Positions 35,701-47,883 of a stretch of DNA of 64,000 nucleotides are shown one piece after another. Source of the DNA: Kappaphycus alvarezii (Eukaryota; Rhodophyta; Florideophyceae; Gigartinales; Solieriaceae). Below the pieces are notes generated by a model. The model was not told where the DNA came from, searched no databases, and saw only the letters and a list, made by a program, of their open reading frames with translations. Both the position numbers and the translations under genes were made by a program. Numbering within the stretch: the first letter of the stretch is position 1; the number at the start of each line of letters is the position of its first letter. Location of the stretch: contig NADL03000675.1 of assembly GCA_002205965.3 (NCBI GenBank), positions 372,001 through 436,000 of the forward strand. The letters are read 5' to 3'.

Positions 35701-36880
35701 GTGAGCTCGTACAAATCGAATCTAAGCATGACAAAGGGAAGGGCTAAGGACTTCACCGAGACAATATGCCGTACGAGAGGGTTCCAGTGGCACCAAGCTC
35801 TCATCTACACTGCCAAACAGCGCCGAAGAGGAGCAAGCTCGGCTTTCACCACCTCACGTGCTATCCTTTCGATAGCACGTAAATTCATGCTAAACAGAGC
35901 CGATTACATGAAGATCGTGCTGTACAGCCGAAAATCAGTCTATCATGCTTCATGGTCAACTTCAATTCGTTTTGGAAACGCAGATTGCCTGTGACTATTC
36001 CGATTTGAGAAGCAACATGTCGAGCTTCAGAATGGAATTATTGTCTGGCGATTAGGGCAGACGGCAACACGTAAAAACAAGTACGCTGTTAATGGCATCC
36101 TGGTCACTTGTGTCATATTACGTCAGCTTTCAAGCCCAGCAAGATGGTCTGATTTGGAGGTTTTATTTGGAAAGCAGCATCACAGCTTTCAGAAGTCTTT
36201 GTAAGGCCTTGAGGGTTGTTAAAGACACACAAGTCGTTGCTCACAGTTGGACTGAGCGCAGGATCATGAACAACGGGCATATCTTTATGCAGAAGCAATA
36301 CATACGAAAACAAACGGCTCTCCAACTGTTTATGTTATATAGCGGTACTGTGATTGGAATCGCGAGGCCTAGCGGAAACCACATGGCAGTTGGTTGCCTA
36401 TATTTGCACAAGAGAAAACTTGCTATGAATTTTCAATCAGTCACCGCCCTCGATGGCCTCATTTTGCACGCATTCAGTCCTGTAGATGGTATACGACACG
36501 ACTGGACTCTTTATGTACGAAGTAATATGGAAGAAATCCTTCCGTCAGTTCTGAGCGTAAGCGGCTCTTAGCATTGTATTTACGGTGACTCTGGATACAA
36601 TAGGAGGTGGTTCATTGAATACCTTACGATGGAAGAAATCTGCAACCCCATCAATCTGCGTTTAAAAAGGGAATTACGGTGCTCGAGTAACAGTAGAATG
36701 GGTTTAAAGAAATCAAGGCGTACTTTACCGCAGTTGACTTCAAGAAAATATGAAGGTTAGAGAGCCCCCTGTTGGTTCACTTAACTTAGCGGCGATGTTG
36801 TTACACAACATGAAGGTGTCTCTACCCACCACAGACGTCCATTTACTTCAATTTTCTATCACATTCAATCCAGTAGTACC
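35701..36880 (+). mobile_element. HARBI1-like DDE transposase (element 2)
   Basis: The frame 35701-35994 gives basic, helix-rich text. The frame 36092-36571 contains GTVIGIARPSGN, LHKRKLAMNFQSVTALDGL and FSPVDGIRHDWTLY, the DDE_4/HARBI1 block around the first catalytic Asp region. After a stop, CIYGDSGYNRRWFIE (about 36577-36620) matches the second-Asp block, and SRMGLKKSRRTLPQLT to about 36850 matches the 'VEW.FKEIK.YF' tail also seen at 13.74 kb. The block order equals element 1, so the two are diverged copies of one family. There are several stops and frame changes. The 3' end faces the accessory ORF on the other strand. Confidence 0.7.
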
Positions 36881-37089
36881 TAGATTTTGCAGAAATGCCG
36901 AATAATTAAACTCATCCGTAGTTGTGAGAACTCGGCCACTGGGAGCGATGAAAAAGTCAGCGAGCGCCGAGCTCCAGCGAGAAGCATCGCATGGGCTCCG
37001 CGCGAGCGGGGAAGCCAGCAGATTTTCGGCTTCATACTGCAAAATGGCAGTAGTCGCCGAGTCCGCAACACGTAGAAAAGCAGTAGTTG

Positions 37090-38240
37090 TCAGTTACGTG
37101 CAAAAGCGTTCATCATGAGTTTCAACTTCTCCGATTCCAACTTATGGACCTCTAACTCCCTTCGCCTCTCGATTCTATCTTTCTCCCGCTCAGCAGACTC
37201 GAACACCAGCTTCTCACGTTCAAGTCTCACACAATCTTTTTCGACCTCAGTACGAGCCATGTTGGTGTCGCGGAGATGAATCGCAAAATGATCCATCTAC
37301 CCAAAGACAAGCCCATTGTTTGAAGTTCATCCTGCCTTCCGCGTCGCTGAGAGCGTGTCTATTCCTTCTTCCGGCATCAGAGTTATCAGAGCCTGAACGA
37401 TTCATCTCCATGTTCATTCAGATCCCTCCCAACCCTCTCATTCTCCACGTCCAACTCCCTTGCAACTTTCTTCTCCAAACCCTTCCTTGCCTCAATATCA
37501 TCACGCGCCTCACGCATTATCATCAACAGCCCATCATTTCCCTACTTCCCCTCCTACCCCCGACCGCAGTTGTCCCTCTTATCCGGCTTATCGAACAACG
37601 CCTGAAGCCTTTTATACCTATCTGGGCATAATTGGCTGAAACTTTTTTCTGGATGCGCGGGTTGGCGTTAACCTTCTCAGCAACCACCTCAAAACTCTCC
37701 AATACATCTCCGTGCGTGGCGATGTGGGCTTTCACAGCCGTGAATTCGCGGATAATGATGAGGTATTCTTCATCTGAGAGCGGAAGTGGCGACCTTTCTT
37801 TTCTTTGTCTGGTGAGTACGGCGACGTGTCCATATCTATACTGCTTTCGTGGGGATCAACATTTTCCACAGGCTGCACAGCTTTAGTAGATTAGTTTGTA
37901 CGTTGACGTGCAGCAGTGGCCTGACCAATATGCGTCTGCGTTGTGCTTGGAGCCAGAGGAGGATTTTCATCAGGTTGTTTGTGAACATGATTAGCAGTCA
38001 TTGATTTCGGTTTGGCTTGAGAGGGTTGGGAAACAGTAGGATAAGGCGGGGTGAAGTGGGATGGGGGGAGTCAGGTGGAATGCGGTTGCACGTTCGAAGC
38101 GGATGGGGGTGGGGGTGTGAGGAGGGGGGGCTGAGAAACGGGGGGGATGGGAAGGGAGGGTTTAGTAGTGTGTAGGAGGAGGATCGGAGGCAAGGTTTTG
38201 TTGCGGTAAGTTGCCTAGTTGTGACGTCGGTTTCCCGCGT
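37090..38240 (-). pseudogene. Myb/trihelix-like accessory protein of transposon (element 2)
   Basis: A minus-strand leader rich in Pro (38000-38240), then DENPPLAPSTTQTHIGQA and VDPHESSIDMDTSPYSPDKEKKG, and an acidic start with YLIIIREFTAVKAHIATHGD at about 37710-37780. EVVAEKVNANPRIQKKVSANY follows (about 37630-37690), with a C-terminal charged coiled coil (RTEVEKDCVRLEREKLVFES...RRRELEVHKLESEKLKLMM) at 37100-37270. This parallels the accessory ORF at 13.9-14.9 kb and the family of Myb-like second proteins in Harbinger-type transposons. A few frame changes interrupt it. The leader lies on a G-rich + strand run. Confidence 0.65.
38105..38160 (+). other. G-rich run with G-quadruplex potential
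   Basis: Runs of 5, 5, 7 and 6 Gs separated by short loops occur on the + strand, followed by GGG repeats. They lie within the Pro-rich leader of the accessory ORF on the other strand. Confidence 0.5.
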
Positions 38241-38249
38241 AAACATTTC

Positions 38250-39000
38250 TCACGGGTGTTGACTAACTACTTTGATTTCAGACATTTTGGTCACACGGCA
38301 TTGCAGAATTCTGCAAATGAGTTACAGGCTGTAACTTAAAAACGATTTTACTCATGTTTAATTCTGAAAAGCGTACGCATAAACTCACTATTGTCCTCAT
38401 ATGAACACTAAATTTAGGACTAACTTTAAGTAAAAATATTCTTTTTTCTGTTTTTGCTAACCTGTGATTTCAATAGTAGTGAATCTCTATCAAAACAAAC
38501 TGTTCGCTAATTTTAGCGCTATTCAGGGTACGAACTACTTTATTCCACTTGATAACATTTGATTTTAGTGCCAATTTGCTATATTTTATCTTGTAGGTGA
38601 ATGCTTTAGCCGAACTGTTGTAAAGTTGGCGCTACTGAGCACCTGAGTACGTTACATGTTTTTATCGCACTAAGCTCATCTGACGTAGTTTAGTGACTTT
38701 CCAGAACTTCCCAAAGTTGACTTGAAGTTGCTTCATAGTCAACAATAATGGCACTTGTGAGTCCCATCGGGCCAGTGTCAAGCGTATTTTTGATGGAGCC
38801 TTTTGCGCCAATCATCTCTTTTCTCCAGCTCTACATCCGTGCAACGAAGAATCCTTCAATTGTATTCGTTTTTAGACTCATATTTTCGTATAAATCCTGA
38901 ATAATTTTTCTGCATTCATCCTCCTGCCCCAGAAAGTTTATTCTTAACTTCAGAAAGCTTCAGCTCTTTTGCCAGCGAATTTACGGATTCGCCAGCCATT
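38250..39000. other. AT-rich stretch without recognisable gene
   Basis: Nothing supportable was seen in any frame. Confidence 0.45.
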
Positions 39001-39300
39001 TGTAGCCCCTCAACAGAAACTTGAAGTTATTGCAAGGCGTTTGCAAGGCGATGAAGAAGGGATGAATCTTTGAATGAAGGGAGCTTTTCTTTTCGGATTT
39101 TTGGTTCTTGAAACTCAAGTGCGATGCTACTATGAAGTAGATCGGCTACGTGCCTACTGAACTCACTCTCCCATTTACCCTCGGCGGTCTCTCTATACTG
39201 ACTCTCAGCGGTCTCAACTCCGGCGATCCGATGTATGTACAGTAACACGGCGGCGGCAGCCCTCAAGGACAGATGTCCCATATCCCACGGATATAAGGGT
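39000..39300 (-). other. Possible coding remnant sharing a repeat with 32.64 kb
   Basis: The minus-strand frame 39027-39281 has coherent, helix-like composition (SRHVADLLHSSIALEFQEPK) and, past a stop, continues AGESVNSLAKELKLSEVK toward lower coordinates. Its 5' portion overlaps the segment that resembles 32637-32710. No family is recognised. It may be a fragment of a transposon ORF. Confidence 0.3.
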
Positions 39301-40420
39301 CGTATAAGTAGTTGCAGTAGTCAAAATCTTTGATTATATCTTCAGTCGGAACCAGATTGCCACTCCTGAGCCACTAACGTACAGTACCTAGCTCTGCACA
39401 CAAAGGAGCCTCTCATAAGATTTACATTCGCTATATAGAGTGTGATGGCTACAGTACGTACTGTACTGTATCATTCCGTAACTGGTGGTCGGGAGCTTAC
39501 GTTTCATTTCATCTGGACTGGCTCAGGGCCGTTCTAAAGACTTTTGAAACATTGAAATATTGAAAAATGAAACGAGATGTGATAAAGTTTTCAATGTTTC
39601 AATCTGGTAAACCATTCTTTAGAATGTAGTAAAAATTGAACCTGAAACTGATTGAATAGATCTTTGCGTTAGACCATGTCAACCAGTTCAATTTCCTTTT
39701 CATATAGGAACCCAACAAAATTGTGCAAACCAGATATGCGCACTACCGTACTGCTGTCTTCTAAACAGTCAGGAGAATTCTCCGTGTTATACCTTGCCAA
39801 CGGAAATTACTATACCGTCGTCAATTGGTGAGATGACGGTAAAGGTTGAGGGCGGATGGCCGGCTTGTGGGATGGGGCGGATGTAACCTCGGAAAATGTA
39901 CTGGACAGCTGTCCGTCAATGCGTGTAATTTCCGTGGATTCCGTTCTTTTTCTTCCTGTTTCAAGGTGTTACCAGGAAATCTTTAAATTTCCGGTAGCGG
40001 TTAAAATGTTGAAACACACGTGGATAGTTGGGCAGTGCTAATCGACTCTCCATTGGCGCGCCGTGTTTTAACGTTTCAACTTTTCAAGTTTCAAATGTCT
40101 ATAGAACGCTCCTGAGGACTTCCAATTTTAAAAGCGTCTCTAGGAGTGCGGTAATTTTGTATCACATGCTTGACAATCTGCGATCACTTCGTATTGCGTT
40201 CTTGAAAATACTAATACTTGATTGGTTAGTGTAAGAACAGTCAATATTTGAACTGTTTTTCGGAGCCAAAATGACTCCGGTTGAAACTGAGAAATGCAGA
40301 TCCATTGAGAACATAAATCATCCACAGCAAGAATTCGCCAATGAGTTTGAAGCGTTCCTTTTATTGGTCCCAGCCATTGGGAACTCGCAGTACCGTACAG
40401 TAGCACTTTCCTGCATCCTA
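39300..40420. other. Stretch without recognisable gene
   Basis: It holds an ACAGTACGTACTGTACTGTA palindromic cluster at 39451-39470. No gene is supported. Confidence 0.4.
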
Positions 40421-40429
40421 CACCCCTAA

Positions 40430-40860
40430 AAACACCTCAAGCCCTTTGACGCCCGTTCCCAGGCTGCCTACGAAATCTCCGCATCGGTCCCCATCACCAT
40501 TCCCTTGGACACTGATCTAGTACTCCTCAGTTCAATTGTCGGTTCCATGGCTCATTCTCATAACACGAGGCGGAACGTCATTGCACGCGTAGTCATCGAA
40601 CTGGTCGGCCAAAACTGCCTTCCAACACATCTATTCTAACTTGTAAAGCAGGAATCCACTTTGGGCAGCGCTCTCTCTCCATCCTCCCTCCTCTTCCGGG
40701 GCGTTTCTCTCTACGCCATCCCCGCTACTCAGCCCAGGTCTGGACCCAACACTTATCTATCATTCACAGCGAAATTTGCACCTACTGCTCTACAAAAGAA
40801 CATCCTCAATGAAAATCTCCATGCGTTGACATGCATGCAGTGGAATATAATGTCATAAAA
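40430..40860 (+). pseudogene. Possible RasGAP-domain fragment
   Basis: In one frame the + strand reads LVLLSSIVGSMAHSHNTRRN and VIARVVIELVGQ (about 40516-40610), then, one stop later, LVKQE...GSALSPSSLLFRGVSLYA (about 40640-40717). The order (leading helices, 'I..E...T', then LFRG.S.A) recalls the N-terminal part of Ras-GTPase-activating domains, whose arginine-finger loop follows in a conserved LFRGNSLAT context. The rest of the domain is not seen and the neighbourhood is repeat-rich, so it would be a captured or decayed host fragment. The similarity is suggestive only. Confidence 0.3.
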
Positions 40861-43800
40861 TTGATGCAAAGGAGGGTCATCCGGGGGTCGTCGTAAATAA
40901 ATAGGTGGATCGTTATCTAAACCGGGACTGAGCGTGCGCCATAATTTACAACATAAGTTGGTGACGCCAGGAGATGGAAAGAGCGAAGAGAGTTAGAGTA
41001 TGGTAGTAGGATAGTTTTGGACGGGCCCAGGCGAAGCATGCAGAGGAAAGGGGTGGAATGCAGTACTACCGGTCTTTCCATTACGGTGGGGAGAAGCGAG
41101 GTTGATTAAGTCTGAATTGGTCGCGTTGTGCGCGGCAGCGGGGGCGTTGGTCACGATGAAGGCGGCGGTGGAATCTCACGACTGCGCAACAGCTCGGGGG
41201 GCAATAGCAAGGACCAGCAGCTAGCTGATTCCGGGCGTAGGGCGTGTAGGGCTTCCCGAATAGCGCTTTTCGCCTTGGTTTGGTGGAGGTGGCAAGCAAA
41301 TATCTGCTCTAGATTTGAATCAGCCCTGCAAAGTTGCATACAATAAATGAAGTGCACAATAGGTTTAAAATACTTTAAATGAGAGGCTCAACCAAATAAT
41401 GTTCAAAAGCCGTTTACTGGGGGGTCAATTTGGCCCCGATTCAACGGCAGTTGAAACTATTGAACCAAATTTTAACTTGGTCCCTGTTATTGGTGGGGAT
41501 GAAATTTCGGTGTCAACCGGTACCAAAAACCATTCCTCCGTCGTTGAAGATGCACTCAGGGATAAATCTATAGGGTTCAACCTTTTTACGGACAATACGG
41601 GCCATAAGAACTTTCCTAAATTCAGTTCATAATTCTGCTTTTTTATGATTGCGATGAAACTTTACACTAGTGTAGCGAATATGCCTTAAAGTTTCCAATT
41701 TTCCTTAAAACCAACAATAAATATCGTGTAGTAGCTTCCAAATAAAGGTCCGAATGCAATAGTTCCAAGTCTGGTGGACTCTTTTTTGAGATAATCTCCG
41801 GCAGGGGACAAGGCAAATTATTCATGCTGCCTCCGGCGGAGCGTCTTCAGGAATTCTCGAAACTCAGCACGATCTCAATCCTATTTTTGACATCGAATTT
41901 CTGCGCAGTATTGTTAGAGCCCATGCGGTTTCTACCGTTTGAAAATATTTAGGGATCAATTTTAAGCTCCGTGAACTTGATTGGAGCCCTTTTCTATGGC
42001 TTCAGTCACAACTGCAATGACGCTGAGGACAGACCTAAACGAAATGACCGTCAATACTCCTTTCTAAGTCACTTCAAGAGAATTATTCATTCTCTTGGGT
42101 AACGAAGCGCTATACCAGTCTTGTCAACTCTGACCCGAAAAATTGTTCACTTCCTCCTCACGTTCGCAACTTATCAACAAAACGCCCTGTATTCCAAACG
42201 TACACAGAACCAACTTCATCAAATGATTTCGATTGAGTATGAATTTTTCTGTTCTTTTTTCCTACCAAGACTTTCTTTTTCAAGATTATCTTCAGCTGTA
42301 AAATCTGCTTTGCCGAAATTAATTCTAAAAGAGAAGGCCGGTAGCATCGCTCCAAATACAGTAATGTCGCCAGATTCTTCGAAAAGAAGCTTCATGGGTA
42401 CTCGCGCCTGCCCCTCGCCGACATTATGGCTCCCTGTGAGCTCTGTTGGGTCTTAACCCTGGCTTAGAAGCAAGAATTTCACTCAGGAGTCGTCAGGTAC
42501 ACAGCTGCAAAAGAGATCATTATGCCGTTACAGTCTAGAAAAATCTCACTTGGAAGATCTACTCGAGTTTCAACGATCACTTTCAACTCGATTTCGTATT
42601 CCTTCCCAGTTCAGACAAAAACCCCTATTGGAAATCGAAGGTGTTCACAAAGCTTTTTCCGTTACTTCAGTATTACCTTCGCAGCAAATGGGCAAGTTCG
42701 CGAGAGAAACAGAGATGCAATGATCAAATCATCGAGCGTCCCCTAAGAGGTCTCAAGTGATATTCTGCTCTCTCAACTGTAAGATAGCTGATGCTTTTCG
42801 ATATTTTGGGTTTTAGTTCGATCCTCGTCCCACACATTTTCATGAAAATCTTGGTATTTTCGAATGCAAGAACTCAGTGCTTCGCACTATAGTTTTGCTT
42901 TTGTTCGAAGACTCTACATGGTTCAGCAGAACTCGTGGAGTTGTGTTGGGCAGATTTGAAGTTTTTCAATTTTACCTATCCTGAACAGCGTGCTACGTAG
43001 AAGCAAAATAACGATAAGCTTGGAACTTGGTTGCGGACCAAATACCTCTATAATCATGGTTTTTGCGATCTGATCTAGCTTATATCGTTCGAAACACTCA
43101 CGGAGAAAAGGCTACAGACAAAGCCCTTTGGAAATCCGAAATGTTCAACAGCCTAACAAGGTGTCTAAATATGATATCTCGCGTGTTAAAAAGGCATAAT
43201 ACCTCAGTCGTGACTCGAAGATTGAAAAAGTGAACCTTAGTGTCGTTCGTTCGACAACAACCCTGTTTTTGTTGGTCGATTCCCACCAAGAATACCATTC
43301 AGGTAAACCATTGAAATCAGTTTTTGAAGATATGCCGTACGTCAAGCCCTTCCGTCTATTCTATTGTATAACTCGGTAAAATATATTTTATCTTCCCTCT
43401 CTACGACTAGGTTACTGGCGAAATTTTCCAAGACTCTATCGTTGAATTTCAGCGGAGAAGCCTCTATTACTTACGGAGGTTGACAGGGATACATAGTCAC
43501 CTGTTCCAACTCGGTTCCTGATAAAAATATTCCTCCTCCGCTTCACCGAGATCTCTGCAAGACCTAGATCTTGACCACTCCGATTATGTTAAGGAGACGG
43601 TCGAACAATAAATGCTCTTAGGCCGCAGCTGTTTGACTTTCGATTCTCTACGAAATCCAAGAAACCTTCGCGCATCAAATTGCCACACCTTGACAATGCC
43701 TTCAAAGCTTTTGAGCTTTGTAACACCTCTTTCAGCACAAAAAACCGTTTGTCTAATCAATATACTGGTAACACTCGAGCGTTGGCGCTTTAGCTGTACT

Positions 43801-44515
43801 CTTTCATGATCATTCGCAGCCGGAAACGGATGTCAGTTCTTCGGCTTCCAACCCGTTTTATTTACTTTCGCATTACTTGCAGTGTGTTTTTGGCCTTGTC
43901 GGGGCGCGGGTAAGGGTTATTTGTTCGCATGACTGACATTTCTAATGTCGTTTGGCGGGGTTTGCTTTATAGGCCGGTGGTTGCTGTGGAGGTTGTCTGC
44001 GGCAAAGACAATAACAGCAATGAAGGTGCAGATGACAATCACAATGTCTTGATTACGATGAAATCTCGTACTGATTGGTTGAAAAATGCCAATGGTAGCC
44101 CACTTGCAGACGTGCATGGCGCCAAAACTGTGATGCTGCATGAGATTTACACGAGATGTAAGCACTAATGGCACGGGAAGCTAGTGTTCAGCTGTGTATA
44201 AGTATCCAACGCACACCGCACTGGGGTTGGGTCGTTAAAGAGTTTAGTTCTTAATTGACGTTGCCGTCACTGATATACGTGTCCAGTATATTGAGGACTA
44301 GTAGAGAATTCAAATGTAGCATTTTGAATTCATGTCGTAAGTAGAACTGCAGAGCTTAGAAGCTGTGAGTTTCGAGGCTTATGATGGCGGGGTGAATACT
44401 GATAAGATAAAATATGATAGTAAAGCAGGTGATACATATTTTTCAAAGGTAGGACTGCCAACAACAGGGTTTGAGTTATGTTGCTAATGACAGTACTCCA
44501 TCACTAAACTGCGCC
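40861..44515. other. Long stretch without recognisable gene
   Basis: Several short open frames (41399-41632 +, 42121-42456 +, 43098-43345 -) keep coding-like composition but match no family I know. A decayed retroelement or long ORF on the minus strand at 42.1-43.4 kb is possible. I see no RNA genes. Confidence 0.35.
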
Positions 44516-44553
44516 ATTCGTTATGAACGTGTCGAGACACGTTCATAACGAAT
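44516..44553. repeat. Perfect 18-bp-arm hairpin palindrome
   Basis: ATTCGTTATGAACGTGTC, then GA, then the exact reverse complement GACACGTTCATAACGAAT. Pairing stops sharply outside the arms. It lies in anonymous DNA. Confidence 0.9.
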
Positions 44554-47515
44554 TCCGAGTATTCTGTCACCCCACACGGTTTCAAATTCTCTGCCATCAG
44601 CCCACATTCCACATGCTACGCTCTCGCTGTCCCTCGTCTCACCTCACCAGGAAGAGACGGAACACTTCGCCACTATGGCGACCTTTGTCGTCACTACGGC
44701 ATTCAGCTCCATCCCATGGTCGTTGAAATTTCCGGTTGAATTGGTTCGGGGTTTGAAATGGGTGTAAAATAAGGTGCCAATTTGATCGCTGCAAATATTT
44801 GCACCTTAGCGTCCAAAAGAGCGAAGCTCCTCACTAGCCTTATCTTCTTTTTCGTCCATTACGTTGCTTTGTACATCAATCTCTGTCGCCCTAACCAGAT
44901 TCCCTGCCGCTGCAACTGATTATAGCGCCTATGACTCCCTTGCAATATCCGTTCCGTACCGTTCCGTACTTTCATTCCCTTTTTATGAAAAAACTATGTC
45001 ACCGTCTCTCGAAAATCCCACATCCGCCATTCCATGCTCCCCCTCTGAAAGATACTGATCTTTTTTCCGGTAAATAGTTGACCCGTAAAAATAGTTCAAT
45101 CATTCTCTGCTCCGTTGTCATTAATCTCAACTCTAGTGAATCTACCAAAGATATCGCAGAGCAAAATCACTAGAAAGCGTGAGCCTTTTTGTATCCATCG
45201 TATGCTTTCTCTTGTCCTTCATTCTCAATCGTCCCCCATCGCCGATTCTTGATGCCATCAACGAGCAAGAAGCAGTTGAAGAAGCCGATAATCAGAACAT
45301 GGCTCCATGCTGCTACTTTTTTAATCGATAGTGAATGAGTACTGTGAAGAAAAGATGAAAAATCACGTCAGGTTATAATTTTAAATTGAATGTCTATAAA
45401 TATTCGAAATTTCATTGTAGATAACGAAGTTCCTTTTGCATAATGAGTCAGTAAGTTAATAAGAATAACAAGCCGATATATTTATAATTAGGCCAGATTA
45501 AAGTAATATTTATTAAACCCGAAACCAAGTGAACTCTTCGGCAAGGAGACCAGCTCTGGACTGAGTGTATCGAGGGCTTTGTATATCGCAAGCAGTGAAT
45601 GTCGAAAGTAATTTGAAACTGAGACGTTCGAAATACCGCCCCTCTTAACTATTCGTTTAACTCCCTCCCCTTCCTTGTTTGCTACACCTAGCATGTCGAA
45701 GTAAAACATTAGAAGCCCCCTTGTGCTAATAATACTTAGAACGCACCACATACTGTTCGTTTCTGTAGAAATCCTGGATCACATGCAAAAGTTTAACAAG
45801 CTCATTCTCACACAAAGTGAACAGAATTCCAAACGTCTCGCGATCTATATGACAGATATATTCAAATAGTGTGACATCAGTGTCCATCTCTCGTACTCCG
45901 CTGTATTCGTCGTTGTTTCCTTTTCACTCATTCACAGCCTTTGGAAGTCTATCAACTGTAAACTCATGCTCTACAGCCACATTTTCCTCGGCAGTCTAGT
46001 TTGCGTATTCTTTTCCTATCATAGACGGAATGCCTAATTGTAGGACGGCAATTCTGAATAGATATCTAGGAGTCTTCTTCGTATGCTGTATGGATATTTG
46101 TAGAAAGTAAACTGCCATTAGCACGTCATCATCGTTGAACATGTCTATTTCGATCTGTGCTATTGTGAGAGCTCATGCCGACATCCAGAATGATGATTAT
46201 GGTTTAAAGGACATTGTCATCATCTCTGAACAACATTTTGGTTTACAATTCTGCTTGTGTAAAGCTCTCAATTTATCTTATCTTTTAACAAAACCCCGCT
46301 TATTTCTGAAATATGAACGCCAAAAAATGAAGGTTCGTAATACATAAAAGCTTTTTTAAATTAAAAAGGTCTAATATTGTGAAAATTTTACATTCTATGA
46401 TACCGGACTGAAGAACGTTTTAATGCTCGAAACTTCCGTAGCCTTTTATTCTAGCTTTGGTACAACTTACAGTATTCAAGTAACACTTGCCGCACAAAAC
46501 TCTTCGAAAGTTTCTCTTTACCATTTAAAAACTTTTTAGCATTTTAAAGACTTTTGAAAACTTTTCATTGGTTTAGTTGGAACTGAAAAATAGTTGAATT
46601 TATTTCAAAAACGAAACTAATGATCGAATCAAAACGGACACTTCAAAGCTATTTGAGGAGAATAATCCCCATCTTTGGACCCTACGCCTATATCCGCCCA
46701 TTTTCTAGTAAAAGAAATAGACTTCAGCGTAACAGCATCTCCAACAGTGTTGAGGCAAATAACATTTGAAGTAAAATTTAGCATTTGGTGATTTACTCGG
46801 GATTCTGGAATCTAAATCAGGGGGATCAAGGCAAGCAACGAAGAAAACCGGAGGACCAAGTCGCAAACCCAGGTTTCATTTGTTTATAGTTTAGCCACTT
46901 GAGGTAACCACCTGACTTTCCAGTTGAAAAAGTTTTATTGGAGCATAGGTTTATCTAGGGCATTTCGGCGCTAGATAATGCCCCCCCCCCATATCTCGAA
47001 CGAAATCTTGCCGCCTTCTCTTCTCCATGAGAAAATCCGCAGACCCTCATTCTTCCATTTGTAGTCCTTTTCAGCTTGTTACCTTTACAAAAATAGACCT
47101 CTCCGTCACAAATTCTATAACATTACAGCCCTGTTACTTCTCCAAAGCCTTCGATGTCTGAAACCATCGCGATGCTTTGCACCAAAGTACGCGGCTGTAA
47201 CTGCGCTTTTGGCTAACATTTTACCCTTGCTCGTGCCTAGGTACGTGTCTCAGACAACCGTGTTGTCAGCTCAGAGCAGAAATCTACAACGTTCTATGAG
47301 AGGTTCAGAAACAAATAAAGGAAATAAAACCTTCTGGCCTCAATAATAGGCCACTGAACTCCGTGAAAAGCCGCATCAACCTGATGCTGAAAAAGTGCGT
47401 CCTTTTCTCCGCTTGTCAAAGCACATTAATAACCAGCAAGACCATGTGGGTGAACGAGCCAGAATTACTTCCACTGTCACTTACTTTGGGCTCTTGAATA
47501 AAAAACCAAATCTCC
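44554..47515. other. AT-rich stretch without recognisable gene
   Basis: A minus-strand open frame at 45488-45751 (ending near ALDTLSPELVSLPKSSLGFG) has coding-like text but no recognised family. A C-run lies at 46981-46990. Nothing else is supportable. Confidence 0.4.
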
Positions 47516-47883
47516 AGGGATGACATTGAAAAGGCTTTCAGGTTTTCAGTGGCATGGAATATTTTTTACGCTTCTACTATACGTTTTTTGCCGGAGCGAA
47601 CGTATTTTCCGAATCCTGCTCCTATTCTTCTGTCGAACCGAAGAGCTGCCGATATATAGTCCAGGGCCATATAAAGCCTTACAAGTGTACTTTGGAGACG
47701 GACTTGAGCTCTAACAGATGTGATGCTCGATCTTTTGGTAGGCCTGCCCGGAGAAAAGGGCGAACGAGCAGGACCGAAAGAGCACAATTCCGCAAAGAAG
47801 CTGAAGATTACGGAAAAGGCCCACAAATTTTAGGAGAAACGAAACATATCTCCGACCAGGAACAATGAGATACTGCTATTAAC

